Shown in pieces: positions 10,101 through 16,675 of a DNA stretch of 64,000 nucleotides. This DNA comes from Hymenobacter metallicola (GTDB taxonomy: Bacteria; Bacteroidota; Bacteroidia; Cytophagales; Hymenobacteraceae): positions 248,001 to 312,000 of the forward strand of contig NZ_SRMB01000003.1 of the NCBI RefSeq assembly GCF_004745645.1. The letters are read 5' to 3'. How positions within the stretch are numbered: position 1 is the stretch's first letter; each line of letters begins with the position of its first letter. A program made the translations under genes and the position numbers. Under the pieces are notes generated by a model. It was not told where the DNA came from. It saw nothing but the letters and a program-made list of their open reading frames with translations, and did not search any database.

Positions 10101-10585
10101 AGCAGCTGCGGGCCGCCGGGCAGGTTCGGCGACTCGTAGAACACGAGGTACATGTCCGAGAAGTCGCGGAACCGGTCGTCTTGTAAGAACAAACGCAGGG
10201 TTTCGCCCAGCAGGCGAGTACCTTCGTCGCCCTGCATCCGCCGCAGCTCCGACTCCACGTTCCAGCGGCGCAGCGTGATTTTGCGGCCGGCCTGGGTGTA
10301 GAGGTTGTAGTTGTAGAGGATTTCGAACAGGTCCCAGAAGTGCGACACCAGCTCATGGTACACTGAGCCGGGGTTGCGCTGCCCTTCCCGGGCCAGAAAG
10401 TCGAAGGCCGTTTCAAAAAGGTGCATCCGCGCAAAGGGCGTCGGGATGCTGACCGCCACGTTCTTGGCCCGCCCGCCCGTGGGGTCGGTTACGGTATTGA
10501 TTTCGGTGCTGGTGATGGGGGCGGTTTTCTGCCAGCCCTGCACCTGCTGGGAACCGTTGTTATGAAGACGAAGAACTTTGGGCAT
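7115..10585 (-). CDS. Large actin/Hsp70-fold ATPase with a roughly 590-residue N-terminal extension
   Basis: The 1156-residue protein carries an actin/Hsp70-type ATPase in its second half. The phosphate-1 loop is VDFGTSNTHVAYADG (Asp594 to Thr600), phosphate-2 is NIDIGGGTTDLLIF (from Asp825), and an adenosine-type glycine motif CFSGKGSLYL lies near 965-975. Both catalytic Asp positions are present, so ATP binding and hydrolysis are expected. The first 590 residues match no domain I can name. They begin with a conserved-looking SIPTPFARMHLFETAF stretch and look like mixed alpha/beta segments. There is no signal peptide, so it is cytoplasmic. It is far larger than MreB, FtsA or DnaK. It sits directly upstream of a coupled small membrane protein and downstream of the tubulin-like gene. 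A scaffold, filament or chaperone-like motor for the envelope machine is inferred. Confidence 0.88.
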   Translation of the reverse strand: MPKVLRLHNNGSQQVQGWQKTAPITSTEINTVTDPTGGRAKNVAVSIPTPFARMHLFETAFDFLAREGQRNPGSVYHELVSHFWDLFEILYNYNLYTQAGRKITLRRWNVESELRRMQGDEGTRLLGETLRLFLQDDRFRDFSDMYLVFYESPNLPGGPQLLGGTSPLTMFFTAPAVRRLDLERAQARGHYFDDQVVLLEDRSPAFREFVYELFLAYPQLQRRDFAGSVFAGLDRNIINQMQMRGDHTAQQFATKYPAIADFQGNLASVKHVPLPSRADQSAVTSSDLFIAPTRQTNQSRPTPLVLRPNLTMQGANYLNGQPWDDRTPVPYADELTLENRVLPGKGFKYPYLTVGDFLEDALVELPYELNSQRFHTGKVTFQYGADTQGRARFPYLLPLRQTFFEYFSDHDLAELLTFTIDLNHVRIALRIPVQGGRFITFERSYYQNPQNPKDAQGREIPEKGRIVKANIGMGVFPFYKMRAQPEYNDFYKVMLVDADNSPTMLQRRYDLTFFVNGERLTDQGAAKRATKFERTQKSVSTAGSTYYEITGTHFDLAELTCPPAFHGAPPARGLIVPRWRELDRGTRRFTFAVDFGTSNTHVAYADGPSAHPRPFTIGENDLQMELLNAPLPDTGYSAFQRYMRGPGQLFDIPLIQNREFVPSIIGEAGSVYEFPIRTAVCETNSYANEPSKVLSNINIGFSINTETGQPPQNRFVTNLKWSAELDPQGVNRIAAFFKEILLLMKHKAAMQGGILEDTRVVWFAPLSFDMFLRNQFQQVWDEAFQQIFRARRPTQCISESVAPYYYLTATNQVVPNRDENVINIDIGGGTTDLLIFAEQKPAFSSSFRFAGDDLWGDGYARVQGAPKQNGLLRLGVQYVESLPDSEENQEYKGYLRAALQNPDFGSADVTSLLFTYNDALRFTQSLGLGKGRQLRVLFYLHYTAIVYHVAQLVQHLGLKPPRYLCFSGKGSLYLRLLSGGASMAAIEKISKAVFKAATGQEAPQNFRVILADNPKEATTNGGVLFEESATSSADFDQIRTVKLNGATEGQDIDTARLKMPQVDADLKQSVIDNTRRFLEIVLDNDDVAPLMREVGVDVDRTRIKEMLLREIEDSLNLGLHQIGRNLGQGETLPETLFFYPLKQALYNLSRELISNG

Positions 10586-10645
10586 TGTCGGGAATTTGTC
10601 TTGGGTAAGGGGAGCCGCAGGAGGAATACGGCGAGGAGGGCGTCG

Positions 10646-10693
10646 ATTCCCCTGCTTCTTTTCAAGGAGGGGTGCCCGAAGGGCGGGGTGGTT
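10646..10693 (-). repeat. Second interspersed repeat type (ACCACCCCGCCC... AGGAGGGG)
   Basis: Read on the minus strand this is AACCACCCCGCCCTTCGGGC followed by ACCCCTCCTTGAAAAG, nearly the same as the plus-strand copy at 12464-12510. It lies in the 327-base gap between the tubulin-like and actin-like genes. No coding content. Confidence 0.7.
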
Positions 10694-10712
10694 CGGCGTT
10701 GTTTAGAAGAAC

Positions 10713-10804
10713 GTCATGTCGAGCAGAGCGAGACATCTCGCGTGGCGTCGTTGAGTTACTAATCAGCGTTAGCAGGCGAGATGTCTCGCTCTGCTCGACA
10801 TGAC
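10713..10804. repeat. Long perfect palindrome with 29-base arms
   Basis: Arms at 10713-10741 and 10776-10804 are exact reverse complements (beginning GTCATGTCGAGCAGAGCG) around a 34-base loop. The ends resemble the GTCATGCTGA family. In RNA it would fold into a very stable hairpin between the tubulin-like and actin-like genes. It has no T-tract, so processing or attenuation is more likely than classical termination. Confidence 0.85.
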
Positions 10805-10842
10805 CAACGATTTTCGTTCAACCAAACAACATCAGCTAGTGT

Positions 10843-10900
10843 GGTCAACCACCCCAGCGGCAGTAAACTGCCGCGTCCCCTCCTCATCTGAGGAGGGGAG
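10843..10900 (+). repeat. ACCACCCC-type repeat with two hairpins
   Basis: A third member of the ACCACCCC/AGGAGGGG group. It contains two small perfect hairpins, CGGCAG/CTGCCG and CCCCTCCTC/GAGGAGGGG (10877-10898). The second lies 15 bases beyond the stop of the tubulin-like gene and could mark its transcript end. Confidence 0.65.
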
Positions 10901-10912
10901 TTAGTTATTCCG

Positions 10913-12361
10913 CTAAACCACTTTCACCTTTTCCTCAAAGGCCTTATCCGTCACCCTATCGAACAGGGCCACGAGCTTCTTGAAGTTATCGGGCTCCTGC
11001 ACGGACTTAGCCGCGTCGTTGAGCTGGTTGAGGAAGTAGTTCTGACTGAGGCCTTTGTTGAAAAAGTCGTTCCACTTCTTTTCCACAGGCTTGCCGGCAA
11101 TCATGGCGTTGAAGTCGTCGGTGGTTAAATCGAAGGGACGGAAGGCGCGGCGGTTCTGGGCCAGCTCCTTGAGCCACTCGTCCACGCCGTACTCGGGGCT
11201 GTGCAGGAAATTGTTGAGCTCCTTGAAGATGGGCTCGTTGCGCAGGGCGTGGTCCAGGTTCAGGTTGTCGAAATAGGGCGCCTTGTCGGTGGGCAGGTGC
11301 TGCTTGTGGTAGCGCGAGAAGTAGAGCAGCTGGGTCAGGTTCTTGGCTACCAGCTCCCGCGACTCGTCGGGCAGGTGGCTGAAGTTGAGCTCCTGGGTGT
11401 CGACGCCGAGGCCGTACTCGTGGAAGTGCGGGCCGCCGTTGCGCAGCTCGGCATCCGAATACTGCATGAAGTCGACCACGCTCAGGGCGGCCAGCAGCTC
11501 GATGAGGTGGGCCTTGTTGCGCTGGGCCGTGCCGCCGGGCTGGTTTTCGTAGGGCGTGTCGGGCGTGTCGGCCAGGTAGTACAGCGCGTCGAGGCCCTGC
11601 AGGTTGTGCTCGTAGTAGCTAAGCGCCGCCTTGGTTTTGGTCAGGAAGGAGTTGGAGTCGATGATGGAGTTGTCCTCGCTCTGCAGGGCGAAGTAGGGCA
11701 TCACCGTCACGGCGCCGGTGAGGGCGTCGCGCAGGTAGCGGGCGTTGCTCAGGCGGGTATTCTGGTCCTTGAGGTTCTTGAGCAGCAGCGGGAAGCCGGC
11801 CGCGCCGGTACCGCCGAAGATGCTGGAAATAAAGAACACCCGGTCCCCGGCCTGGAAGTTGTCGGCGAAAAACCGGATTTCGGGCGACTCCACCACTTTG
11901 TTGAGCACGATGCTGCCCACGTTGGGCGAGCCCCGGAAACCGATGGTGAGCGGGCTTTCCAGGTTGTCCTGGGTGAAAAGCAGCTCCACGAGGCCCTTGG
12001 AATCGACGGACAGCTGGTCGTAGCTCAGGTACTGGCGGAAGCTCTGGTTGATGCCGCCGAAGTCGAACACGAAGGTATCCTTCACGCCGCCGTTGTTGTC
12101 GGCCGAGATGCTGCTGAGCGTGCTGATGTCGGTTTGGAAGAAGCCCTCGTCGCGCTTGCCCAGGCGCTGGTAGATCTGCTGGTAGCTCTTGAGCATGTCG
12201 ACCGTGCGGTTCATGTCGCCGTTGTGGGCGTCGGGGTCGATGATGATGGGCACCACCCGGTCGCAGTTGGCCAGCTTCACGCCCGAGGCTAGCAGCATGG
12301 TCAACGACCGAATAACGCGGGAACCGGTGCCGCCAATGCCGAAAATGAACAGTTTAGCCAT
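10913..12361 (-). CDS. Tubulin/FtsZ-superfamily protein, non-FtsZ (tubulin-like family)
   Basis: The ATG at 12361 is chosen because the protein then begins MAKLFIFGIGGTGSRV, placing the first nucleotide-contact loop at residues 8-16. In-frame codons up to 12466 look like leader. The 482-residue protein has the tubulin T4-type signature GGTGAAG at 183-189, preceded by the strand RVFFISSIF. These two loops in this order mark a GTP-binding tubulin fold. It is not FtsZ, because the usual GGGTGTG motif and C-terminal tail are missing and the C-terminal half is different. Makarova and Koonin (2010) described FtsZ-like families of this kind in operons with vWA and OmpA-type genes, as I recall, and this cluster has both. 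It is cytoplasmic. GTP-driven polymerisation at the membrane is inferred, not shown. Confidence 0.85.
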   Translation of the reverse strand: MAKLFIFGIGGTGSRVIRSLTMLLASGVKLANCDRVVPIIIDPDAHNGDMNRTVDMLKSYQQIYQRLGKRDEGFFQTDISTLSSISADNNGGVKDTFVFDFGGINQSFRQYLSYDQLSVDSKGLVELLFTQDNLESPLTIGFRGSPNVGSIVLNKVVESPEIRFFADNFQAGDRVFFISSIFGGTGAAGFPLLLKNLKDQNTRLSNARYLRDALTGAVTVMPYFALQSEDNSIIDSNSFLTKTKAALSYYEHNLQGLDALYYLADTPDTPYENQPGGTAQRNKAHLIELLAALSVVDFMQYSDAELRNGGPHFHEYGLGVDTQELNFSHLPDESRELVAKNLTQLLYFSRYHKQHLPTDKAPYFDNLNLDHALRNEPIFKELNNFLHSPEYGVDEWLKELAQNRRAFRPFDLTTDDFNAMIAGKPVEKKWNDFFNKGLSQNYFLNQLNDAAKSVQEPDNFKKLVALFDRVTDKAFEEKVKVV

Positions 12362-12463
12362 GTTGGAGTTGAATTTTGACGAATCTCCCCGCAGTAGATG
12401 ATGCGGGGATGATGCAGTTTGAAGTCTTACGGGGTTTGTTGAGTGACTATCGTTCTGACGTTT

Positions 12464-12510
12464 CAACCACCCCGCCCTTCGGGCACCCCTACTTATCTAA
12501 GGAGGGTAAC
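12464..12510 (+). repeat. ACCACCCCGCCC-type repeat, plus orientation
   Basis: Reads CAACCACCCCGCCCTTCGGG then CACCCCTACTTATCTAAGGAGG. It is close to the inverted copy at 10646-10693. It lies between the three-helix membrane protein and the tubulin-like gene, so the tubulin-like gene is bracketed by repeats of the same family. Confidence 0.7.
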
Positions 12511-12525
12511 TGGTGTTCTTAAGCC

Positions 12526-12918
12526 TTAAAAAGGAGTCGTGCTGGCGTTGGTGGAGCCGCGCTTGAGGATGACCGAGAACAGGAAAAACCAGAACAGGCC
12601 CAGGATGGCATTCCAGGTCGACATCCAATAGATGTAGCTGTGCGAAGCTACCGCCTGGGAGTTGGCCTGCCAGATACCGATGATGAAGGCCAGCAGGGCG
12701 TTGATAACCAGGAAAGTTACCCAGTGGCGCACCTTGTTAAAGGTTGCCACGCCCATGGCCCGGTTAATCAGGTAGTAGAAAATCAGCACCATAGCCAAGG
12801 ACAGGCCGATGGTGAGCAAGCCTACGTTGGGAAAAATCACCTCCCGGTAGACCGGCGTTTCGGACGGGGGCTGGGGCGAGCCGATGAGTTCGTAGATAAA
12901 GCGGAAGAAGCCTTTCAT
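12526..12918 (-). CDS. Three-helix membrane protein of the cytomotive cluster
   Basis: The 130-residue protein has three hydrophobic segments, at about 31-51, 66-84 and 95-117. It has a short N-terminal cytoplasmic or amphipathic stretch (MKGFFRFIYELIG) and a Ser/Thr-rich tail. I recognise no family or catalytic motif. It lies between the vWA-like lipoprotein gene (103 bases upstream) and the tubulin-like gene (164 bases downstream), all on the same strand. A membrane anchor for the tubulin-like protein, or a link between it and the lipoprotein, is a plausible guess from position alone. Confidence 0.8.
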   Translation of the reverse strand: MKGFFRFIYELIGSPQPPSETPVYREVIFPNVGLLTIGLSLAMVLIFYYLINRAMGVATFNKVRHWVTFLVINALLAFIIGIWQANSQAVASHSYIYWMSTWNAILGLFWFFLFSVILKRGSTNASTTPF

Positions 12919-13021
12919 AGAGCGGAGTGTAGGGCAAACGGTGGTTTGCAGAGCGTGAAACGAGGGTGAAAAGCGGTAATGTGGGTGCCGATGATACGAG
13001 AATCTACTGGTGCCGTTGGGC

Positions 13022-14401
13022 TTAGTCGGCGGGCTGCAAGGTGAGCGGAATAGTGAAAACCGGGGCTTTCTCCTGCCCGGAGGTCGTTACGGCCTCTACC
13101 CCGTCGAGCAGGCTGCTCAGGGCGAAGGTCTTGGCCCCGACCTGGTTGATGTTGCTGTCATTCTTGGTGGTCCACTGCCCTACCCAGGCCGGGCGCTGGT
13201 TTTTCAGCACCAACTGGAGCGGGCGGGCGGCTTTGCCGAGCTTGGTAACGCGCACTTTGACAAAATGCGTGTACTGGCTTTCGGCCCCACTGCTGTTTTT
13301 GGTTTGGTCGTTGGCCGCAAATACGTCGATAATCTTGGCGTCGGTGTCCTGGGCCTGTAGTTGCAGATTAGGCTTGAGGTACTTTACGTCGCGAAACAGG
13401 CCGGGCAACTGCTTTAAATCTAGGCCGACCACAAACTCTACCGGCTCCTTGGCCGACACGCTGCTCACGGCCACGGTGTGGTAGGTAGCCCCGGCGGCCC
13501 GTTTGCTGGCGTCTTTCTCACCATAATACCAGGAGCCCACGTTCTGGAAGCGGCTCAGTAGGGACGACGTCGGCACCGGATACGTTACGCCAAAATGGGC
13601 CTGCTGGGCGGGCTGCTTTTCCAGCAATGCCGTGTCGAAACGGCGTACGGCGTCGGCGGGGCCAATCACCCAGAAGTAGTAGGGAATATCCGTGTCGCAG
13701 CAGCTGTTGATGCGTTTCATCGCCGTTTTCAGGGCCGGATAATACGTACCGCGGAAGTCGGACGAGTAGCCGTACACCGACACGGCCAGGTCCGGGCGCT
13801 GGGCGCGGTTCAGCGCGTCGGTAATGTCGGTGCTGATGTAGGGAATAGCCCCGGCGTTTTTGGGGGAGTAAATAAAGTCCGAAATCAGCACGCTCACCGA
13901 GTTGGGCGCGTAGTAATTAGCTACCAGCGTATCGAGCACCGTGGGAATATCGGTGCTGCTGGCCGGTTGCTGAATGCCGCCGCGCACGGTCTGGGAGAGT
14001 TGCTGATAGGAGTCGCGGTAGGGTTTTTCCTTGATGCGCAAAAACGTTTTGCGGGCCGCACTGCTGCGGTTTACTTCCGACAAAAACTGCGCAACGTGCT
14101 GCTGAAAGCGGGTATTGGAGGCATCGGCGCCGGTTTTGGGCATAAAGCCTTCCATGGAGCCCGATACTTCCAGGAACACGTTGACCTGGGCCAGCGGGCC
14201 GGAGCCGGCCGGAGCGGGGGTAGCTGCCGCAGCCGTCGTTTCCTTGGGCGCTACGGCACCGGGAGCTTCGGTAGGCGGAACCTCCGTGGGAGTTTCGGCC
14301 CCGCCTTCCTCCTTGATATCCTTGCGGGAGTAGCAGCCGGGCAAAAGCAGCAGCCCTAAAGCCAGGGCCGGAAGCAGACGGAAAGAACTGGTCAAGTGCA
14401 T
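13022..14401 (-). CDS. vWA-like lipoprotein, first gene of the cytomotive cluster
   Basis: The 459-residue protein begins with a lipoprotein signal ending LLPGC (Cys23). A Pro/Ala/Thr/Glu-rich linker runs to about residue 70. The segment VNVFLEVSGSMEGFM at about 73-87 matches the first strand and metal-binding motif (DxSxS) of von Willebrand A domains, except that Glu78 replaces the usual Asp. A later SVLISDFIYSP resembles the second metal-contact strand. The C-terminal 200 residues look like a beta-rich domain. The lipid anchor places it in the envelope, so it probably provides the outer face of the machine and recognises a protein partner. It leads the nine-gene run, with a 306-base divergent gap upstream. 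The vWA assignment rests on these two motifs. Confidence 0.75.
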   Translation of the reverse strand: MHLTSSFRLLPALALGLLLLPGCYSRKDIKEEGGAETPTEVPPTEAPGAVAPKETTAAAATPAPAGSGPLAQVNVFLEVSGSMEGFMPKTGADASNTRFQQHVAQFLSEVNRSSAARKTFLRIKEKPYRDSYQQLSQTVRGGIQQPASSTDIPTVLDTLVANYYAPNSVSVLISDFIYSPKNAGAIPYISTDITDALNRAQRPDLAVSVYGYSSDFRGTYYPALKTAMKRINSCCDTDIPYYFWVIGPADAVRRFDTALLEKQPAQQAHFGVTYPVPTSSLLSRFQNVGSWYYGEKDASKRAAGATYHTVAVSSVSAKEPVEFVVGLDLKQLPGLFRDVKYLKPNLQLQAQDTDAKIIDVFAANDQTKNSSGAESQYTHFVKVRVTKLGKAARPLQLVLKNQRPAWVGQWTTKNDSNINQVGAKTFALSSLLDGVEAVTTSGQEKAPVFTIPLTLQPAD

Positions 14402-14707
14402 TCGAACAAATTAAGAGCCGTCGACGGTGCGCCGCCCTCTGCGTACTGCCAGCACGGCCGGCAGGTTGTGGGTGGAACGTACGTAAGGCTATAAAATTTT
14501 ATGGCAAAAACCGCATATAGGCTTGATCTTGCCACCAAGCCTATGCCAATCAGCCCGTTAAAACTGTGCCATGAAGTCCGCAACCCGCAAAAAGAACGGT
14601 CCGGGCGAGTGGCCGACATCAGGGCGCAAGCGCAATAATTCGGTGCCTGTTGCGCATCTTGCAGAAGCCAGGCTTGAGCTCATCGGTAGGCTCGGCTGGA
14701 TGTAGCC
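14402..14707. other. Divergent intergenic region
   Basis: This 306-base gap separates the minus-strand cluster from a plus-strand lipoprotein gene and must hold both promoters. On the minus strand TTAATTTG lies a few bases before the ATG at 14401 and partly resembles the -7 consensus. No RNA gene, palindrome or convincing small gene is visible. A 75-codon minus frame here has no family features and ends inside the lipoprotein gene. Confidence 0.5.
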
Positions 14708-15919
14708 ATGTTCAAACCTTTATCCTGGGCCGTGGTGCTGTGCGCCACGCTGCTAAGCTGCGAATCCCGCCAGCCAGTCACTGTTACTACGGCTCCAACT
14801 GAGTCGGCTACATCAGCGGCCCCGGCTGCTCCGGCGAAGCCCACTAGGCCCGGCGTAGCCGATACAACCGCCGCTTTTGCTACGCTGAGCGCCCAGCCCG
14901 ATTCTACGCACCGCCCACCGACCATCACCATCGGAGGCCAGCAGTACCGGCTCCTGACCAGCGCCAAGACCGACCCCAACCGCCGCCTGCCCGTGCCCCA
15001 AGACCCAGCCGATTCGGCCGAAGTGGTTACCGCCGAATCGGAAGCTATGGCACTCGCCGGCAGCTACGGGTATGACGTGCAGTACACCGTGAGCCTGGTA
15101 GCCGCCAATGGCAAGCCCCGGTTTACAGCGACGCTACACAAAGCCGATTTTGCCGCCGCCATGGGTCCCACCCACGTGAACGAGTCGTTTGCCGCGGCCC
15201 CCGACTTTTACGGCTACCTGCCCGGGTTTAACGCCCTGGCCTTTGTCGTCTCCTTTTATCTGCACGACACCGACGACGGCGGTGAGGCCCTCTTGCTGCT
15301 CGATGCAACGACCGGCAAGGTGCGCCACATCGGCATGCAAGGCTGGGCATTCGGGGCCACCGACGGCATAACCCTCACCCCCGATGGCCGCACTCTGCTG
15401 ACCAGCTACGAAATTGTGCACGCCAACGGCCGGTCCGTAAAGCTGGCTCGTAAAGGCCTGGAAATAGCCGGTACCCTGCTGATAAATGACCAAACCGTGC
15501 TGGCCGTATATGAGGGCGAAACCTATATTGACGCCGATGGGGGCATGACCAACCGGGAAATAAATGGCCCCAATGCCTACCTGCTCGACCTCAACGGCCG
15601 CGAAATAGGCCGCTTCAACTTTCACGGCACGCAGGCGGAAATGGGGTACGGCTTCACCTACAAGTACCTGGCCCAGACCCGCTCCCACTATTTGTTCGAC
15701 GACGGCATCAAAGTTCTATTCGTACTTAACCGCGACAACCCCCGGGCCCACCGGCCAGTTCGGCTTACCCAACTGCGCAAATTCACTGCTCCCCAGCGTC
15801 CTACTGAGGTTCGCCTGCATCTTACCTCTACCCTGGGCAGCCACCTCACCCTCTACGTCGATACGCTGAGTAGCAGCGCAGTACGTTACTCGCTGCGCAA
15901 GCCTACGTATGAGCCATAA
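14708..15919 (+). CDS. Hypothetical lipoprotein, 403 residues
   Basis: The N-terminus is a lipoprotein signal ending LLSC (Cys18), followed by a Thr/Ala/Pro-rich linker to about residue 50. The remaining 350 residues are beta-rich. Stretches such as LLLLDATTGKVRHIGM and ITLTPDGRTLLTSYE resemble blades of a WD40-like or YVTN-type propeller, but I cannot confirm repeats. I do not recognise the family. It starts divergently from the cytomotive cluster and is followed by a convergent DUF4272 gene 25 bases on, so it is probably transcribed alone. No catalytic motif is visible. Confidence 0.75.
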   Translation: MFKPLSWAVVLCATLLSCESRQPVTVTTAPTESATSAAPAAPAKPTRPGVADTTAAFATLSAQPDSTHRPPTITIGGQQYRLLTSAKTDPNRRLPVPQDPADSAEVVTAESEAMALAGSYGYDVQYTVSLVAANGKPRFTATLHKADFAAAMGPTHVNESFAAAPDFYGYLPGFNALAFVVSFYLHDTDDGGEALLLLDATTGKVRHIGMQGWAFGATDGITLTPDGRTLLTSYEIVHANGRSVKLARKGLEIAGTLLINDQTVLAVYEGETYIDADGGMTNREINGPNAYLLDLNGREIGRFNFHGTQAEMGYGFTYKYLAQTRSHYLFDDGIKVLFVLNRDNPRAHRPVRLTQLRKFTAPQRPTEVRLHLTSTLGSHLTLYVDTLSSSAVRYSLRKPTYEP

Positions 15920-15944
15920 ACCAATTGCGGCTTGGTAAAGCGGC

Positions 15945-16586
15945 CTACGTGCTCATTTCCACGTCGTCCCAGTCCTGAGCCCGGCTGAACACCCACTCCA
16001 GGGCTTTGCGCCGCTCGTACACCAAGCTTTCCGATACCAGCGCCTCCCGGCCGTGCAGGCGTTCATCCACGCAGTACCAGTGCAGACGGTAGTAGTAGTC
16101 GAGCATGCGGTAGAGCTCCTCAGTGGAGCGTAGCTGCTGCACCTGGGCCAACTTGGCGTTGTCTTCGCCGGCCTCCAGGTTGGGCAAGAGCGAGGCCATG
16201 TTGTCGCCGCACCACTCGGTGGGCTGCAACTCGTCGGTCATGCCGGTGGCCCACATCAGGGCCCAGAGGCTTTCCAGGCTCCAGCGCAGGTTAATTAGCT
16301 CCTGCTCGGTTAGCTCGCTGTTGTCTTTTTGCAAAAGCGTCTCTTCCTCCGGCGACAGAAACACCAGCAGGCCGTGTTGGGTCAGCCAGTCGCGGATAAT
16401 ATCGACGGGGGCCTGAAAGGAGATGTTGATCAGCGCATTCAGTACGCTCATGCGGCCCTGCACCTCGGCTACCGAACGGGTAGCCGGCGTGTCGAGTATC
16501 GGCAGCCAGTCGCAGACGCGGCCGCCCAGCAGCAGTACCTTGCCTTCCGATTCAGTCTTGGTATGAAATTTAAATTCCTCCGTCAT
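15945..16586 (-). CDS. DUF4272 family protein
   Basis: The 213-residue soluble protein matches the DUF4272 pattern: a central LNALINISFQAP, then LRWSLESLWALMWATG, and near the C-terminus YYRLHWYCVDERL and ERRKALEWVF followed by WDDVE. No biochemical role is known to me for this family, which is widespread in bacteria as a cytoplasmic protein. There is no signal peptide. It lies downstream of the nucleotidyltransferase gene but behind a strong terminator (16617-16650), so it probably has its own promoter. Confidence 0.85.
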   Translation of the reverse strand: MTEEFKFHTKTESEGKVLLLGGRVCDWLPILDTPATRSVAEVQGRMSVLNALINISFQAPVDIIRDWLTQHGLLVFLSPEEETLLQKDNSELTEQELINLRWSLESLWALMWATGMTDELQPTEWCGDNMASLLPNLEAGEDNAKLAQVQQLRSTEELYRMLDYYYRLHWYCVDERLHGREALVSESLVYERRKALEWVFSRAQDWDDVEMST

Positions 16587-16616
16587 ACCCCGGGCGGATT
16601 ATTGGTCTTATAAAAA

Positions 16617-16650
16617 CGCCGCTACCTGGCACTTCAACCAGGTAGCGGCG
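16617..16650 (-). terminator. Rho-independent terminator of the nucleotidyltransferase gene
   Basis: A perfect 13-base stem (16617-16629 with 16638-16650) and an 8-base loop, followed on the minus strand by TTTTTA. It lies 26 bases after the stop of the gene at 16676-17674. Confidence 0.9.
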
Positions 16651-16675
16651 GCAACTACGGCAGCCTTGTGCGGTG

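Noticed and set aside
10913..12361. Cell-division FtsZ
   Set aside because: The canonical GGGTGTG motif and FtsZ C-terminal tail are missing, and no dcw-cluster genes surround it.
14392..14619. 75-codon minus frame upstream of the vWA-like gene
   Set aside because: It overlaps the start of the lipoprotein gene, has no signal, domain or clear start context, and is more likely promoter region.
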